Assembly (NCBI RefSeq): GCF_910592395.1
Contig: NC_088319.1
Location: 8,680,001 to 8,744,000 of the forward strand
DNA: 64,000 nt
DNA from: Lineus longissimus
Taxonomy: Eukaryota > Nemertea > Pilidiophora > Heteronemertea > Lineidae
Direction: 5' to 3'
Shown here: in pieces, positions 20,266 through 30,272 of the stretch
Position numbering within the stretch: the stretch's first letter is position 1
Layout: each line of letters begins with the position of its first letter
Notes under the pieces: model-generated
Told to the model about the DNA's origin: nothing
Database searches by the model: none
What the model saw: only the letters and a program-made list of their open reading frames with translations
Program-made: the position numbers and the translations under genes

Positions 20266-20787
20266 ACTCCTGGCACATAGGGGAAAAAGGTCTCTTATTG
20301 TGACATGTTGTTGGAAATGATACCGCCTGTAGCCGCCCATCCTCACTGATAAAATGAAATAAAAGAGTCAAAATTTCAAATTCAAATTGATTTATTGATT
20401 TATCATCTATTCGGCTACAGTCAAAAACTATATATATAGTACAAATTAAAAACACGTGGTCATTCAACAATATTCCAGATTATCATACCTCATTAGTATG
20501 TGAGCCAATCACGTCGCGTCATTCACGACCACGTGCCATGCGATAATTTTGACTATTCCACGGCATTTTTCCACGACTGACGTCATCGATGACGTGATAT
20601 TGCAAATGGCGGCCATTAAGATTTCGACGAAATCGGCGATAAAAAACAGCATATTTACGGCGTTTTAAGCCAGGAAGTTGCACAGTGATACTGTCAGGGT
20701 CTTGAATTACACCCACAAAGTAGGTAGGTTGCATTGGGTGGGACTGTTACATCCACGAACAGAAAGTACAAGGCATTCAAGTTGGGC
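20266..20787. other. Left flank of BEL element: possible transposon tail and unassigned sequence
   Basis: At 20370-20460 the minus strand ends in AATCAATAAATCAATTTG, which looks like the short A-rich tail of a LINE on that strand. A 71-residue minus frame (20519-20734) has no domain I recognise. The BEL/Pao element is inserted at the right edge of this stretch. Confidence 0.35.
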
Positions 20788-20792
20788 CTGGA

Positions 20793-21554
20793 TGTGGGTG
20801 CGGGCAGCGAAACTATCAACAAACAACTCATAGGACTCGACGGGATGATTTACTTTAATACGAATTTCTGTGTCGTCCATGAAATCTACAAAGATACAAA
20901 AATGAAGCTAACATAGGTAATTTGCCTCAGATAAAACAAGGACAAGGAGGTGCTGCCAACTGGTGTTTTGAATCGGAACTACAAGGCAGACCGATGGCAG
21001 GTCACGTGACCCCGCAAAAGGGTGCGATACAGGGTGTCCCAAAATAACTCAGCTGTAAATACTCTATTAAACAGTAATTTGGGCTAATAGAACGTTCGAA
21101 AGGAACACCAATACAATGATAATACATCAAGATTCACCTAGGCAACGATAGTTCAAACATACAGCTCACGCATAGCGAGATTCTGAAATGACATTGCCGA
21201 GAAAAGGGGCCCGGGAAATCACATCCGAGAAGTCCAAAGACGGCAGGAACAAAGTCTTTATAAAAGGGGGCTGATTATGAATTATACAATGGCAATGCTC
21301 CCTGAATATGGTCAACACAACGCATGAGGCATTTATGCCTTAATTTAGTAATTACCTCTATGAGTGCCTGAACTATTGTACTTTGCATAGATGTGTTTCG
21401 TTGTCCACAACAATACTACAAAAATATCAAAATGACGAATATTCGAAGGTTAGGCGCATGCGCGAAGGCAGCGCGGGAAAACGACCCAGTTTCCGTATCC
21501 GCAGTTCTGCGTCACTTTTTGAAGATTACAAAACTGCGCTAAGGCGCACTTACA
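20793..21554 (-). repeat. BEL/Pao 3' LTR
   Basis: 762 bases, TG..CA bounded, appearing identical to the copy at 27929-28690. It contains TTTTATAAAG on the minus strand (about 21250), which could be the TATA box of the LTR promoter. Left flank is the TSD CTGGA. Confidence 0.95.
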
Positions 21555-22198
21555 TGGCTCCTCAAAATTACCTAGGGTGATTTTCCTAACATACATCACA
21601 TATAAAAACACAACTTAATGTATCAAAGGCTTGAACTGAACTTCGGCAAATTCCATGAAACTGCTTAGAACGGTTACAAAAAACCCGGAATACTAAAGGA
21701 TTCCAACTGTAAACAACAAAACAAATGACCAAATAATTACTTGAGAAAATGATACGAGCGAATTTGCTCCTCAACAACTCAAGCCTTGAAACACGGTCCC
21801 TCATTAAATCAAAGTCCCGATGTTCTCTCCTCTAGGGAATGACATTAAGTCCATGAAATTGCACAATGTCCAGCCCAGGACGATTTCCAGTCATTATTAA
21901 CGATACTCTGTCTCCCTGAAGAACATTGGTCTGTGGTTATACTATGATAGCTTGAAACAAAATCAACATATTTCACTTGTAATGAAGGGGAGAGGTCGCC
22001 AGTACTTCACCCTTATGAAAGAGCCAACATGACTCAATTTTCACACACATAAGCGCTTGGAACCGTCGTATGCTATCCGATTTTAATGGCTCCTCATGAA
22101 ACGTATGATCCTATACGTACTCCTCTGTGGCTCCTCGTCACAACTATGACTAGAAATCGTTAGTGCAGCTCTTTATGCAAGTACATGTCCTACTGCTC

Positions 22199-23263
22199 CT
22201 AGTCTCCTTCACAAATCAGCACAACCTTCTGTACAGGTCTTTCAAAATAAGTGGTGGCTTGAATACGTTTTCCATTTTTGTCCAGAGCGCGATCTCCTAC
22301 AGCAAGACGGACTTTACGGACATGACCGTCCTCGTCCACCACGACAGCTGCTACTCTACATAGCCTCCAGAGATTGCGAGGTAGCTCATCATCTTTCATG
22401 ATGACGATGTCACCGACTTTGAGATTGCGCACGTCCTGATTCCATTTTGGCCGTTCTTGCAGGTTATTGACATACTCCTTTCGCCACTGGCACCAGAAGC
22501 GATTTGCAAGATGTTGCACGCGGCGCCACCTTTTCTTTAGAAGTAGGTCCTCTCGTGGAAAGGTGCCTGGTGGTGGAATGATCACCCGAGATTTCATGGT
22601 CAATAACTGATTTGGTACTAACGGCTGCAGTGAGGTAGGATCGTAAAGATTGTCTGTAGTGAGAGGGCGCCCATTGACGATGGCCATCACCTCATACAAT
22701 AGAGTGCGTAGTGACTCATCATCCAGCTGTGTTCCTTCATGTAACAGCATCCCTGCCAAAACGTTGCGTACTGAGCGTATCTGGCGTTCCCAGACTCCTC
22801 CGTGATGGCTAGCCCGGGGAACATTCATCCGGAAATCAAGATCACATTCTTCTTTCAGCAAGTATTTCCGTATTTGGTCAAAATCCATTTCTGACCAAGC
22901 CTGCTCTAATTCGTTTTTCGCTCCTACGAAGTTGGTACCGTTATCACACCTAATAAGTTGTACAGCGCCGCGGACAGCTATCAAGCGTCTCAACGAGTTG
23001 ATAAAGGAGTCTGTGGACATGGAATTAAGCGTCTCAACGTGTATTGCCCTCATTCCAAGACAGGTGTACAGTACTCCCCATCGCTTAATCTCCTTTCTGC
23101 CCTCTTTGATGGTCCAAGGCCCGAAAACATCTACACCGCAATGAGTAAAGGGGGGCGCTGGTTCTAGTCGATCGGTTGGGAGGTCCGCCATCTTCTGCCC
23201 TTGCAACGCACGTCGTAATTTTCTGCAACCGACGCAGGTATGTATATAGCTTGCCACAGCACG
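22199..23263 (-). CDS. BEL/Pao integrase core and C-terminal region, downstream of an in-frame stop
   Basis: This is the continuation, in the same reading frame, of the polyprotein that stops at 23264-23266. The first downstream Met is at 23257. It contains the second half of the integrase zinc domain (CVGCRKLR), the rve integrase core (GVDVFGPW with the first Asp, RCDNGTNFVGA with the second, and a later Glu) and a DUF5641-like C-terminal module (LKVGDIVIMKDDELPRNLW). Its role is insertion of cDNA into the genome. Without readthrough the integrase is not made as one protein. Everything downstream of the stop is open, so the lesion is probably recent. Confidence 0.9.
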   Translation of the reverse strand, partial: RAVASYIHTCVGCRKLRRALQGQKMADLPTDRLEPAPPFTHCGVDVFGPWTIKEGRKEIKRWGVLYTCLGMRAIHVETLNSMSTDSFINSLRRLIAVRGAVQLIRCDNGTNFVGAKNELEQAWSEMDFDQIRKYLLKEECDLDFRMNVPRASHHGGVWERQIRSVRNVLAGMLLHEGTQLDDESLRTLLYEVMAIVNGRPLTTDNLYDPTSLQPLVPNQLLTMKSRVIIPPPGTFPREDLLLKKRWRRVQHLANRFWCQWRKEYVNNLQERPKWNQDVRNLKVGDIVIMKDDELPRNLWRLCRVAAVVVDEDGHVRKVRLAVGDRALDKNGKRIQATTYFERPVQKVVLICEGD

Positions 23264-26200
23264 TCAAAATCCGAGAATCCAAAACCCAGCCAACCTGATA
23301 GCATTTACCGTCATCCCACGTCCTGTGTGTCCCTGGGCCTCATGGAAGTGCCGTATGACCAGGGTTGTTACATGATTGTCTCTAGGCAAGACCGCAGGAT
23401 GTTTTACCTCATTCGGGAAGTCAGCCCTCCTAATCCGTCCACCCACTCGTAGTACGTCATCTCCATCCAGGTAGGGGTCCAGCTTACGCAATCTCGAGTT
23501 GTCCTTCAAGACTGGCTTCCTATCGATGGCATTTTTCTTGGTTGTGACATTGTCCTTTGTACGTCTCAACTGCTTCAATGTCTCAATCTCTTCTCCGAAA
23601 GCCAGGGCTTGTATCCTTTTCACGATCTCCGTCTCAGCCTCTTTTAGATCGGATGTGTCAAGTGTCTTGGGTTTCAGCTGTGCTCCATTGGCTTTGTCCC
23701 TCAAACGGCGTTTATACTGAAGACAGGTGGCAATCGAAGTCTTAGCTTTGCTCCAGGAAGAGAAACGTGTCAGGCGATCTGGTATGAGGCCTGGTTCTGT
23801 TTTGGTGACTTTGGTGACCAGGGCAACACTTTTCACCTCAGGGTCCTTGGGTGATAGTGCACTCTCAATGTCAGATGCGTCTGGCAGTTTGGTCTCCCAC
23901 AGGAAGGCAGGTCCGGTCAACCATTTTGTCATCTCAGGCTGTACAAATCTCGTCGCAGTTACTCCCCTGGATCCTTCATCTGCTGGGTTATTCTCGCCTT
24001 TAACGTGTCTCCACTGGTTCGACTTGCTCTTGTCCCGAATCTGTTGGATTCTATTCGCGACATAGACGTGGAAGCGTTTTGCATCGTTCTGTATATACCC
24101 TAGGACTACAGTACTATCAGTCCAGAAAGTCTCAGAGTCTATCTTGTAAGTCAGCTCTCTCCTGACAACAGCACTCATATTCGCAGATAGCACCGCAGCT
24201 GTGAGTTCGAGTCGTGGTATGGTGATTGGGCGTAAAGGAGCTACTCTAGCCTTTCCCAGGACAAGACTGCAGTGAACTCTTCCTTCTTGATTTACCATTC
24301 TTACATAGGAACATTGTCCGTAAGCAAGCTGCGAAGCATCTGAGAAATGGTGAAGACCTATGGATGTGACTTCACCAAAATCTGCTGGTTTCAAACAACG
24401 AGGGATTTTCAGCTGATCCAAGGTAAACAAATCATCTCTCCAGCGTTCCCATCTCAGTAGTATGTCTTCAGGTGGTTGACTGTCCCAATCTAGGTCAAGA
24501 GCACAGAGTTCTTGCAATATCTGCCGGCCGATCAGAAGCACAGGCCCAATTAAGCCCATTGGGTCATAGATGGTCCCAATAGTTGACAGAATACCACGTC
24601 GGGTGTTGGGGCGGTCTCGCAGGACGATCTTGAACTGAAACGTGTCGGATGTTACACACCAGTATATCCCCAGGGCCCGATCCAGTGTAGGCTCATGAGT
24701 AGTGACAATATTGCTCTCAGTTAGTAGGCGCGTACTATTCTTAGCGGCTCTATCCTTTTCTGCTACACTCTGGATCACAGCGTCTGAGTTAGAATTGATC
24801 TTGTGAAGGTGCAGTCCTCCCTCTTTACACAGTTTCTGAGTGTTTTCAAGCAAGTGTATGACTTCTCCATCGCTTGGTAGCGATGTTAGGCCATCATCAA
24901 CGTAGAAATTATCTCTGATGAAATCAGCAGCCTGGTGTCCATACTCAGCTTCATAGTCATCTGCCAGTCGCTTAAATCCAAAGTTGCAGCATGATGGGGA
25001 TGATGTGCCTCCAAAAAGGTGCACAGTCATTCGGTACTCCTTGGGCTGCTCATCGAGTTTACCATCGGACCACCATAAAAATCGAAGATAGTCTCTATCC
25101 TCCTCAGCTACCTTAAACTGATGGAACATTTGTTCCACGTCACATGTGATTGCTACGGTCTCTTGGCGGAAGCGGCAAAGGACGCCTAGTAGGGAGTTGG
25201 TCAGGTCTGGTCCCTGCAGCAGATGTTTATTTATCGAGTGTCCGGCACATTCTGCTTGGCAATCGAAGACGACTCTGACTTTGTCGGGTTTCTTGGCATT
25301 CACGACTCCAAAATGTGGCACGTACCAATGCTGTGAGGAGTGCTCTTTTGATGACTGAGCATCCCATGGTACAAGCTCGGCATCACCCTTATCGATCATC
25401 CTTTGCATGAACGCTACATACTTATCCCTGTAAGCCGGTTCCCGGTTGAGCTTCAACTTCAGCTGATTTAGTCTCCTCAGCGCCTTTCCCCGACTCTCTG
25501 GTAGCTCTGGTCGGTTTCCCTTAAAAGGCAGTGGCATCTCGTAGTGACCATCGGCACGCTGCACTATGCCAGCATCAAGTATGCCCATGAACTTTTTGTC
25601 TTCATAAGACTGTGGTCCGCAGCTGTCCTTGACATCAGCGTCCTTGAAATCAGACTCGAGGATGGTGATGATTTCTTTAATACGGTTTGGCATGACTAGT
25701 GTTCTTTGTTCTTGGCAATGTTCAGCGCTGGTTTTGTCACCATACGTAACAATTCTATGGCTCACACCTATGTTGTCACCCGTCATGTCGATTTGATTCG
25801 GATCTACGGTTCCTACTATACCCCATCCCAAATCCGTTCTCTGGGCATAGGGTGCATTAGCGGAGAGGGCTATAACTTCTCTTGGGGCCAAGGCCTGGGG
25901 GCAGTTGTACCCGATCAGCAGCGCGACGTTGCAATCCTGGAGTGGTGGCAATTCAGATGCAATCCTAGTCAGGTGGGGCCACACATTCGCAATCTCAGGG
26001 GTGGGAATGTGTTCCCGGTTCATCGGCATCACATCACGACTGAAGGATGGAGGCAGATTTATTTTCAAGTCACTGTTCATCCCTCTGACGACCAATCCTT
26101 TGACTTTAACAGTTTCTATGATTTCGTTTTCTCTAGACATGGTCGACAAACTCAGATGTGACTTTGTCCCAACCAAGCCAAGCGTTTTCCGAGTGTTCTC

Positions 26201-27901
26201 TAATACAAACGTGGTATCGGATTGAGTATCCAACATGGCGTACGATAGTATCTCATACTCAGGCCGGTCCTCGTGAGACACCCAGACCGGTACTATCATG
26301 GAGCTCTTACTGACCGATGCACTGTCACAACCGCCAACATGACTGATTCCGCTATGTTTGACGCTGGCCCTTTCTGTCTTATCTTCCTTCAATCCACTGT
26401 CTTTTACCGTACTGTTGACCTGGATAAAGCGTGTCTCATCATGTAGTGCAGTAGGGTGAGTTCTCTCACACTTTTTACATTTGGAGCGTCTCTTGCAGTC
26501 CTTAGCTTGGTGTGCCTTTTTCATACAGGAAAAACAAAGACGGTTTGCCTTGACAAATTGCTTACGGTCCTCCAGTGTCTTCGCCAAGAACACCGGACAA
26601 TCATCAAGCATATGGACCTCTTCACAGCAAACGCATTTCTTCTTATCAACAAAGGAACCTGTCATAGTGGATTTTCGATGGCTGTTCATGGGTTCAGTTG
26701 TCTCAGTAGCAAGGGAAGACATCTTTTCATGGCTTCTCTTTTCATGCCCATGCGACGACCCTGTTGTAGGCTTGTCCCCTGTCCTGGCGTTACCAGTGGC
26801 ACCAGAGTGAAGAGACTGTAGCGACGTGATAGGATCACAAGAAATGTCGGCTTCACGAGACATAAAATCAGCGAACACACGAAAGGGTGGAAACTGTTCA
26901 GTTACGAGCTTATAGTCTGACACTTTTCTCCCCCATCTCGATACTAACCAATCTGGTAACTTGGCCAGTATTTTACGGTTTTCACGACAATCGTCCAAAA
27001 TGCTGAGATAACCAATGGAACTCATTGCTGTATTACATTGCTGTAGGAAATCACTGAGTTTCCTCAATCCCGTCCCATCACGATTTCCAACCTTAGGCCA
27101 TGACTCCAACTTCTTACGGAACGCATCAGCAACGACAAATGGCTCACCAAACCGTTTTTCCAAAACCTCCTTTGCTCTAATGTATGCCTCCTCAGTATCC
27201 ATGTACAGGTAACCTTCAATGGCCTCTTTGGCGGGGCCCGACAAATATCTCCGTAGGTAGTGTATCTGTTCCCTCTTAGGTATCCCTCGACCTTCTATTA
27301 GTGTATGAAATGCCGCTTTCCATGCTGGGTACATGAGGGCATCACCGCTGAAGACTGTGGGCTCGGGTGGTGGAAGCCGTCCGATCGTTATCTGGCCTGT
27401 AAACATCTTAATGAGTTCCCCAAACTGATCTTCCGAAAAGGGCGGGTTCATTGTAGGCGGTACCTGGGGAAACGGTATCCCAGGTGGGTGGCTGTTCTCA
27501 ACTGTTGGTTTGAAGACAGGTGCTTGTGGGTCCAAGTTCTGCTGTGCCGATACCTCCGGTGGGGGTCTGCTAGTACTAGTTGTGTCAGCATCCTCATCCG
27601 TGGGAGTTGTCTTGGCGGTGGTACTGGCCACTGCTACGTTAGCAAGGAGCTGCAAGTTGGTTATTAACGTTTCATCTGAGTCTACTGGTTGTTCTGCGAG
27701 TCTCCGAACTTCCTTACGCTTGATTTCCCGTTCTAGTCTGAGCTTTTCAAGTTCGAAAGTCATTTCTCTCATCTGTGTTTCTATTTGGTTGCTTCTCACC
27801 ATGTGCTCCAATTCTATCTGCAACTCCACTATCTCGAATCTGGCCTCGCTCTCCTCTCTACTTAGCTTCGACATCTCATCAGCGTGGCTGTCTCCATCCA
27901 T
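23264..27901 (-). CDS. BEL/Pao gag-pol polyprotein (gag, protease, RT, RNase H, N-terminal integrase)
   Basis: A 1545-residue ORF. An N-terminal coiled-coil region (about 15-70) is followed by a DUF1759-type gag segment (from PTVFSGDALMYPAW, about 181). Zinc knuckles lie at about 423-488. The retroviral-type aspartic protease (DUF1758) has DTQSDTTFV at about 558-566, where the usual third residue Gly is Gln. Reverse transcriptase has TCDVEQMFHQF (Asp about 920) and the YVDD box at about 999-1002, followed by a Pao/peptidase A17 region and an RNase H-like segment (HHFSDAS, FWTDSTVVLGY). The first half of the integrase zinc domain (RHFHEAQGH) follows. It ends at a TGA inside the integrase zinc domain. 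Length and order match BEL/Pao. Confidence 0.95.
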   Translation of the reverse strand: MDGDSHADEMSKLSREESEARFEIVELQIELEHMVRSNQIETQMREMTFELEKLRLEREIKRKEVRRLAEQPVDSDETLITNLQLLANVAVASTTAKTTPTDEDADTTSTSRPPPEVSAQQNLDPQAPVFKPTVENSHPPGIPFPQVPPTMNPPFSEDQFGELIKMFTGQITIGRLPPPEPTVFSGDALMYPAWKAAFHTLIEGRGIPKREQIHYLRRYLSGPAKEAIEGYLYMDTEEAYIRAKEVLEKRFGEPFVVADAFRKKLESWPKVGNRDGTGLRKLSDFLQQCNTAMSSIGYLSILDDCRENRKILAKLPDWLVSRWGRKVSDYKLVTEQFPPFRVFADFMSREADISCDPITSLQSLHSGATGNARTGDKPTTGSSHGHEKRSHEKMSSLATETTEPMNSHRKSTMTGSFVDKKKCVCCEEVHMLDDCPVFLAKTLEDRKQFVKANRLCFSCMKKAHQAKDCKRRSKCKKCERTHPTALHDETRFIQVNSTVKDSGLKEDKTERASVKHSGISHVGGCDSASVSKSSMIVPVWVSHEDRPEYEILSYAMLDTQSDTTFVLENTRKTLGLVGTKSHLSLSTMSRENEIIETVKVKGLVVRGMNSDLKINLPPSFSRDVMPMNREHIPTPEIANVWPHLTRIASELPPLQDCNVALLIGYNCPQALAPREVIALSANAPYAQRTDLGWGIVGTVDPNQIDMTGDNIGVSHRIVTYGDKTSAEHCQEQRTLVMPNRIKEIITILESDFKDADVKDSCGPQSYEDKKFMGILDAGIVQRADGHYEMPLPFKGNRPELPESRGKALRRLNQLKLKLNREPAYRDKYVAFMQRMIDKGDAELVPWDAQSSKEHSSQHWYVPHFGVVNAKKPDKVRVVFDCQAECAGHSINKHLLQGPDLTNSLLGVLCRFRQETVAITCDVEQMFHQFKVAEEDRDYLRFLWWSDGKLDEQPKEYRMTVHLFGGTSSPSCCNFGFKRLADDYEAEYGHQAADFIRDNFYVDDGLTSLPSDGEVIHLLENTQKLCKEGGLHLHKINSNSDAVIQSVAEKDRAAKNSTRLLTESNIVTTHEPTLDRALGIYWCVTSDTFQFKIVLRDRPNTRRGILSTIGTIYDPMGLIGPVLLIGRQILQELCALDLDWDSQPPEDILLRWERWRDDLFTLDQLKIPRCLKPADFGEVTSIGLHHFSDASQLAYGQCSYVRMVNQEGRVHCSLVLGKARVAPLRPITIPRLELTAAVLSANMSAVVRRELTYKIDSETFWTDSTVVLGYIQNDAKRFHVYVANRIQQIRDKSKSNQWRHVKGENNPADEGSRGVTATRFVQPEMTKWLTGPAFLWETKLPDASDIESALSPKDPEVKSVALVTKVTKTEPGLIPDRLTRFSSWSKAKTSIATCLQYKRRLRDKANGAQLKPKTLDTSDLKEAETEIVKRIQALAFGEEIETLKQLRRTKDNVTTKKNAIDRKPVLKDNSRLRKLDPYLDGDDVLRVGGRIRRADFPNEVKHPAVLPRDNHVTTLVIRHFHEAQGHTGRGMTVNAIRLAGFWILGF

Positions 27902-27928
27902 CTCGATTCTTGATCATAGAGATTTCAC

Positions 27929-28690
27929 TGTGGGTGCGGGCAGCGAAACTATCAACAAACAACTCATAGGACTCGACGGGATGATTTACTTTAATACGAA
28001 TTTCTGTGTCGTCCATGAAATCTACAAAGATACAAAAATGAAGCTAACATAGGTAATTTGCCTCAGATAAAACAAGGACAAGGAGGTGCTGCCAACTGGT
28101 GTTTTGAATCGGAACTACAAGGCAGACCGATGGCAGGTCACGTGACCCCGCAAAAGGGTGCGATACAGGGTGTCCCAAAATAACTCAGCTGTAAATACTC
28201 TATTAAACAGTAATTTGGGCTAATAGAACGTTCGAAAGGAACACCAATACAATGATAATACATCAAGATTCACCTAGGCAACGATAGTTCAAACATACAG
28301 CTCACGCATAGCGAGATTCTGAAATGACATTGCCGAGAAAAGGGGCCCGGGAAATCACATCCGAGAAGTCCAAAGACGGCAGGAACAAAGTCTTTATAAA
28401 AGGGGGCTGATTATGAATTATACAATGGCAATGCTCCCTGAATATGGTCAACACAACGCATGAGGCATTTATGCCTTAATTTAGTAATTACCTCTATGAG
28501 TGCCTGAACTATTGTACTTTGCATAGATGTGTTTCGTTGTCCACAACAATACTACAAAAATATCAAAATGACGAATATTCGAAGGTTAGGCGCATGCGCG
28601 AAGGCAGCGCGGGAAAACGACCCAGTTTCCGTATCCGCAGTTCTGCGTCACTTTTTGAAGATTACAAAACTGCGCTAAGGCGCACTTACA
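27929..28690 (-). repeat. BEL/Pao 5' LTR
   Basis: 762 bases, appearing identical to 20793-21554 in side-by-side reading. It drives minus-strand transcription into the polyprotein. Right flank is the TSD CTGGA. I do not recognise a tRNA primer-binding site in the short leader (27902-27928). Confidence 0.95.
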
Positions 28691-28695
28691 CTGGA

Positions 28696-28942
28696 CTTGC
28701 TTCAAACAAACATCGTCTGCTAATGTAAACACACACTGTCTACAGTACATAATGTACACGTCTTGGCTCCATACATGATTTGCGTATCCGCCGATTAAAA
28801 ATCACTTTGACAGTGGTTTGGGTCGCTGTGCAAAACCTGCTGGGCCGATTTCTTCAAGGTTTGGTTTAAAGCCTCGTGAAATAATTTTTGACCTGACAAA
28901 TAATTTTGACTATTCTATGGCTTGACATGCAATATTATATAA
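28696..28942. other. Flank with a piece of the Helentron-like family in reverse orientation
   Basis: At about 28848-28876 the sequence GGGCCGATTTCTTCAAGGTT matches, in opposite orientation, a segment of the adjacent 28943-30213 element (AACTTTGAAGAAATCGGCCC near 29208). The stretch is probably a decayed relative of that family. No gene is seen. Confidence 0.4.
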
Positions 28943-30213
28943 TACTAGCATAACCCGTGTAGTGGGAATAATTCGGGTGGTAGCTAGAGTTGAAAGGCAG
29001 GCCTATATTATCATAGGTTGTGCCACTGACCGTGTTTTGTTTGTCATCCGTTCAGTATGTACACACATTTTTCCAATTTGTTAGATACCCCCCCCCCCCC
29101 CGTGTACACATAGGTGATACAAAGTAATGTACAGCAAATTAATGTATTGGAGTACGCAAAATGGCCCCTATATCGTAACCATGGTTACTGAAATGTAAAA
29201 ACCAAACTTTGAAGAAATCGGCCCGGTAGTTTCTGGAGTCACCCAAAAGGCCAGGTGTGGGGGCGTTGCCGGACACGCATTTATTTCTTTATTGACTTTT
29301 GTCTTTTGCATGATAGGACCCAGCCGGCTACCACCACCCTCGGCTAGGCCTATGAATATGATTATGATAGGACCCAGCCTACCACCACCCTCGGCTAGGC
29401 CTACCTATTTCCGGACAATATCACTGAACGAACATACGAACGTAAATGAGTGCAACCTTTGTACATGTAAGTTGCTGGGCGACTGGCGTTGGTTGACAAT
29501 GACACGCTGATCATTGCTGATGGATTGGTGCTTGTCCGTTGGCATTGGTGGTGGAGGGCGCGCGATCTATTGGGCCAGGCGGTATGCTAGGCCTACACCG
29601 CGCCGTCGCGACTCAACTTGTCGGCGCGGCGGTGGATCGATCAGATATTCCGGCATGCAGTCATTATTTGTGGGAAATTTCCTTTTTAGAACGACAAAAT
29701 TGCTCAACATGCAGTCGACAAATTCAACTTGGACAATCTCGCAAATTCGCACGAACGGTGTGATTCTCTCTGTGATGACGTCATTAGCAACGCGTAGAGA
29801 AACTTCCAGCGAAATCGCAAATGAGTGCTTTAGCAAGTGAGTTCTTGCGTTTTCCTGACAAATGCAAGAATAAATTGGCCGCTGACTTTGACAAATGGTG
29901 CCGAGGAAGCAAGTTTAAAAATGCATGTCGAATCGTATAGTCGAATCGAGGGCTTAAAAAGAAGTTGCAAAATGGTCGATCTTCAAAAATTTACTGACAC
30001 TTGCTGCGAAAACATGGCGGTCGGAGTAAGACTGAGACGGGGAAAAATCTATATAAAATCTTTAAATTTTAATACTTTTCATGTATGATTAGCGATTTGA
30101 ACTATACGTTGCATCAGGAGAGTATATTCCAAACAACCATGCCGAATTTCGAGGCAAAACAACATCGGCAAGTGTGAGTTTATTCGTCCCCCTTCCAGTA
30201 TTATTATATAGAT
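28943..30213 (+). mobile_element. Helentron/Helitron-like non-autonomous element, copy 1
   Basis: It starts TACTAGCATAACCCGTGTAG and ends TATTATTATATAGAT. Near the left end CTAGC..ACCCG and CGGGT..GCTAG can pair, giving a subterminal hairpin. The same unit occurs inverted at 59130-60169, shorter because a stretch between about 29375 and 29620 is absent there. The interior shares an 83-codon frame (29837-30088), but I do not recognise its product, so coding is uncertain. It carries a C homopolymer (29088-29101). Absence of a clear target duplication in the second copy and the end structure favour a rolling-circle type element. This assignment is inference. Confidence 0.55.
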
Positions 30214-30272
30214 TCAATGGTATTCTTCGTTGCGCAGAGAATGTGCGCAAAAGCAAACACAAAGTAGAATGC

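Larger units (their letters stand above)
20788..28695 (-). mobile_element. BEL/Pao LTR retrotransposon, structurally complete, one in-frame stop
   Basis: The element runs between two 762-base LTRs (20793-21554 and 27929-28690) that begin TG and end CA and appear identical by eye. It is flanked by a 5-base direct repeat CTGGA at 20788-20792 and 28691-28695, the TSD size expected for BEL. Coding is on the minus strand, so 27929-28690 is the 5' LTR. Only 27 bases separate it from the ATG at 27901. The order gag-like / zinc knuckles / protease / RT / RNase H / integrase fits BEL/Pao. The stretch 21555-22198 is non-coding 3' sequence with a purine-rich GAGGAG next to the 3' LTR. Identical LTRs suggest recent insertion. 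Confidence 0.95.

Noticed and set aside
24000-27000. Plus-strand frames of 100-180 codons opposite the BEL polyprotein
   Set aside because: They are antisense shadows of a 1545-residue minus-strand gene with clear domains and show no domain themselves.
22199-27901. Env-like gene in the BEL element
   Set aside because: No open frame lies between the integrase region and the 3' LTR (21555-22198).
29514-29840. Protein-coding gene in the Helentron-like element (108- and 74-codon frames)
   Set aside because: The second copy at 59130-60169 lacks part of the region and keeps no matching full frame, so coding is unsupported.
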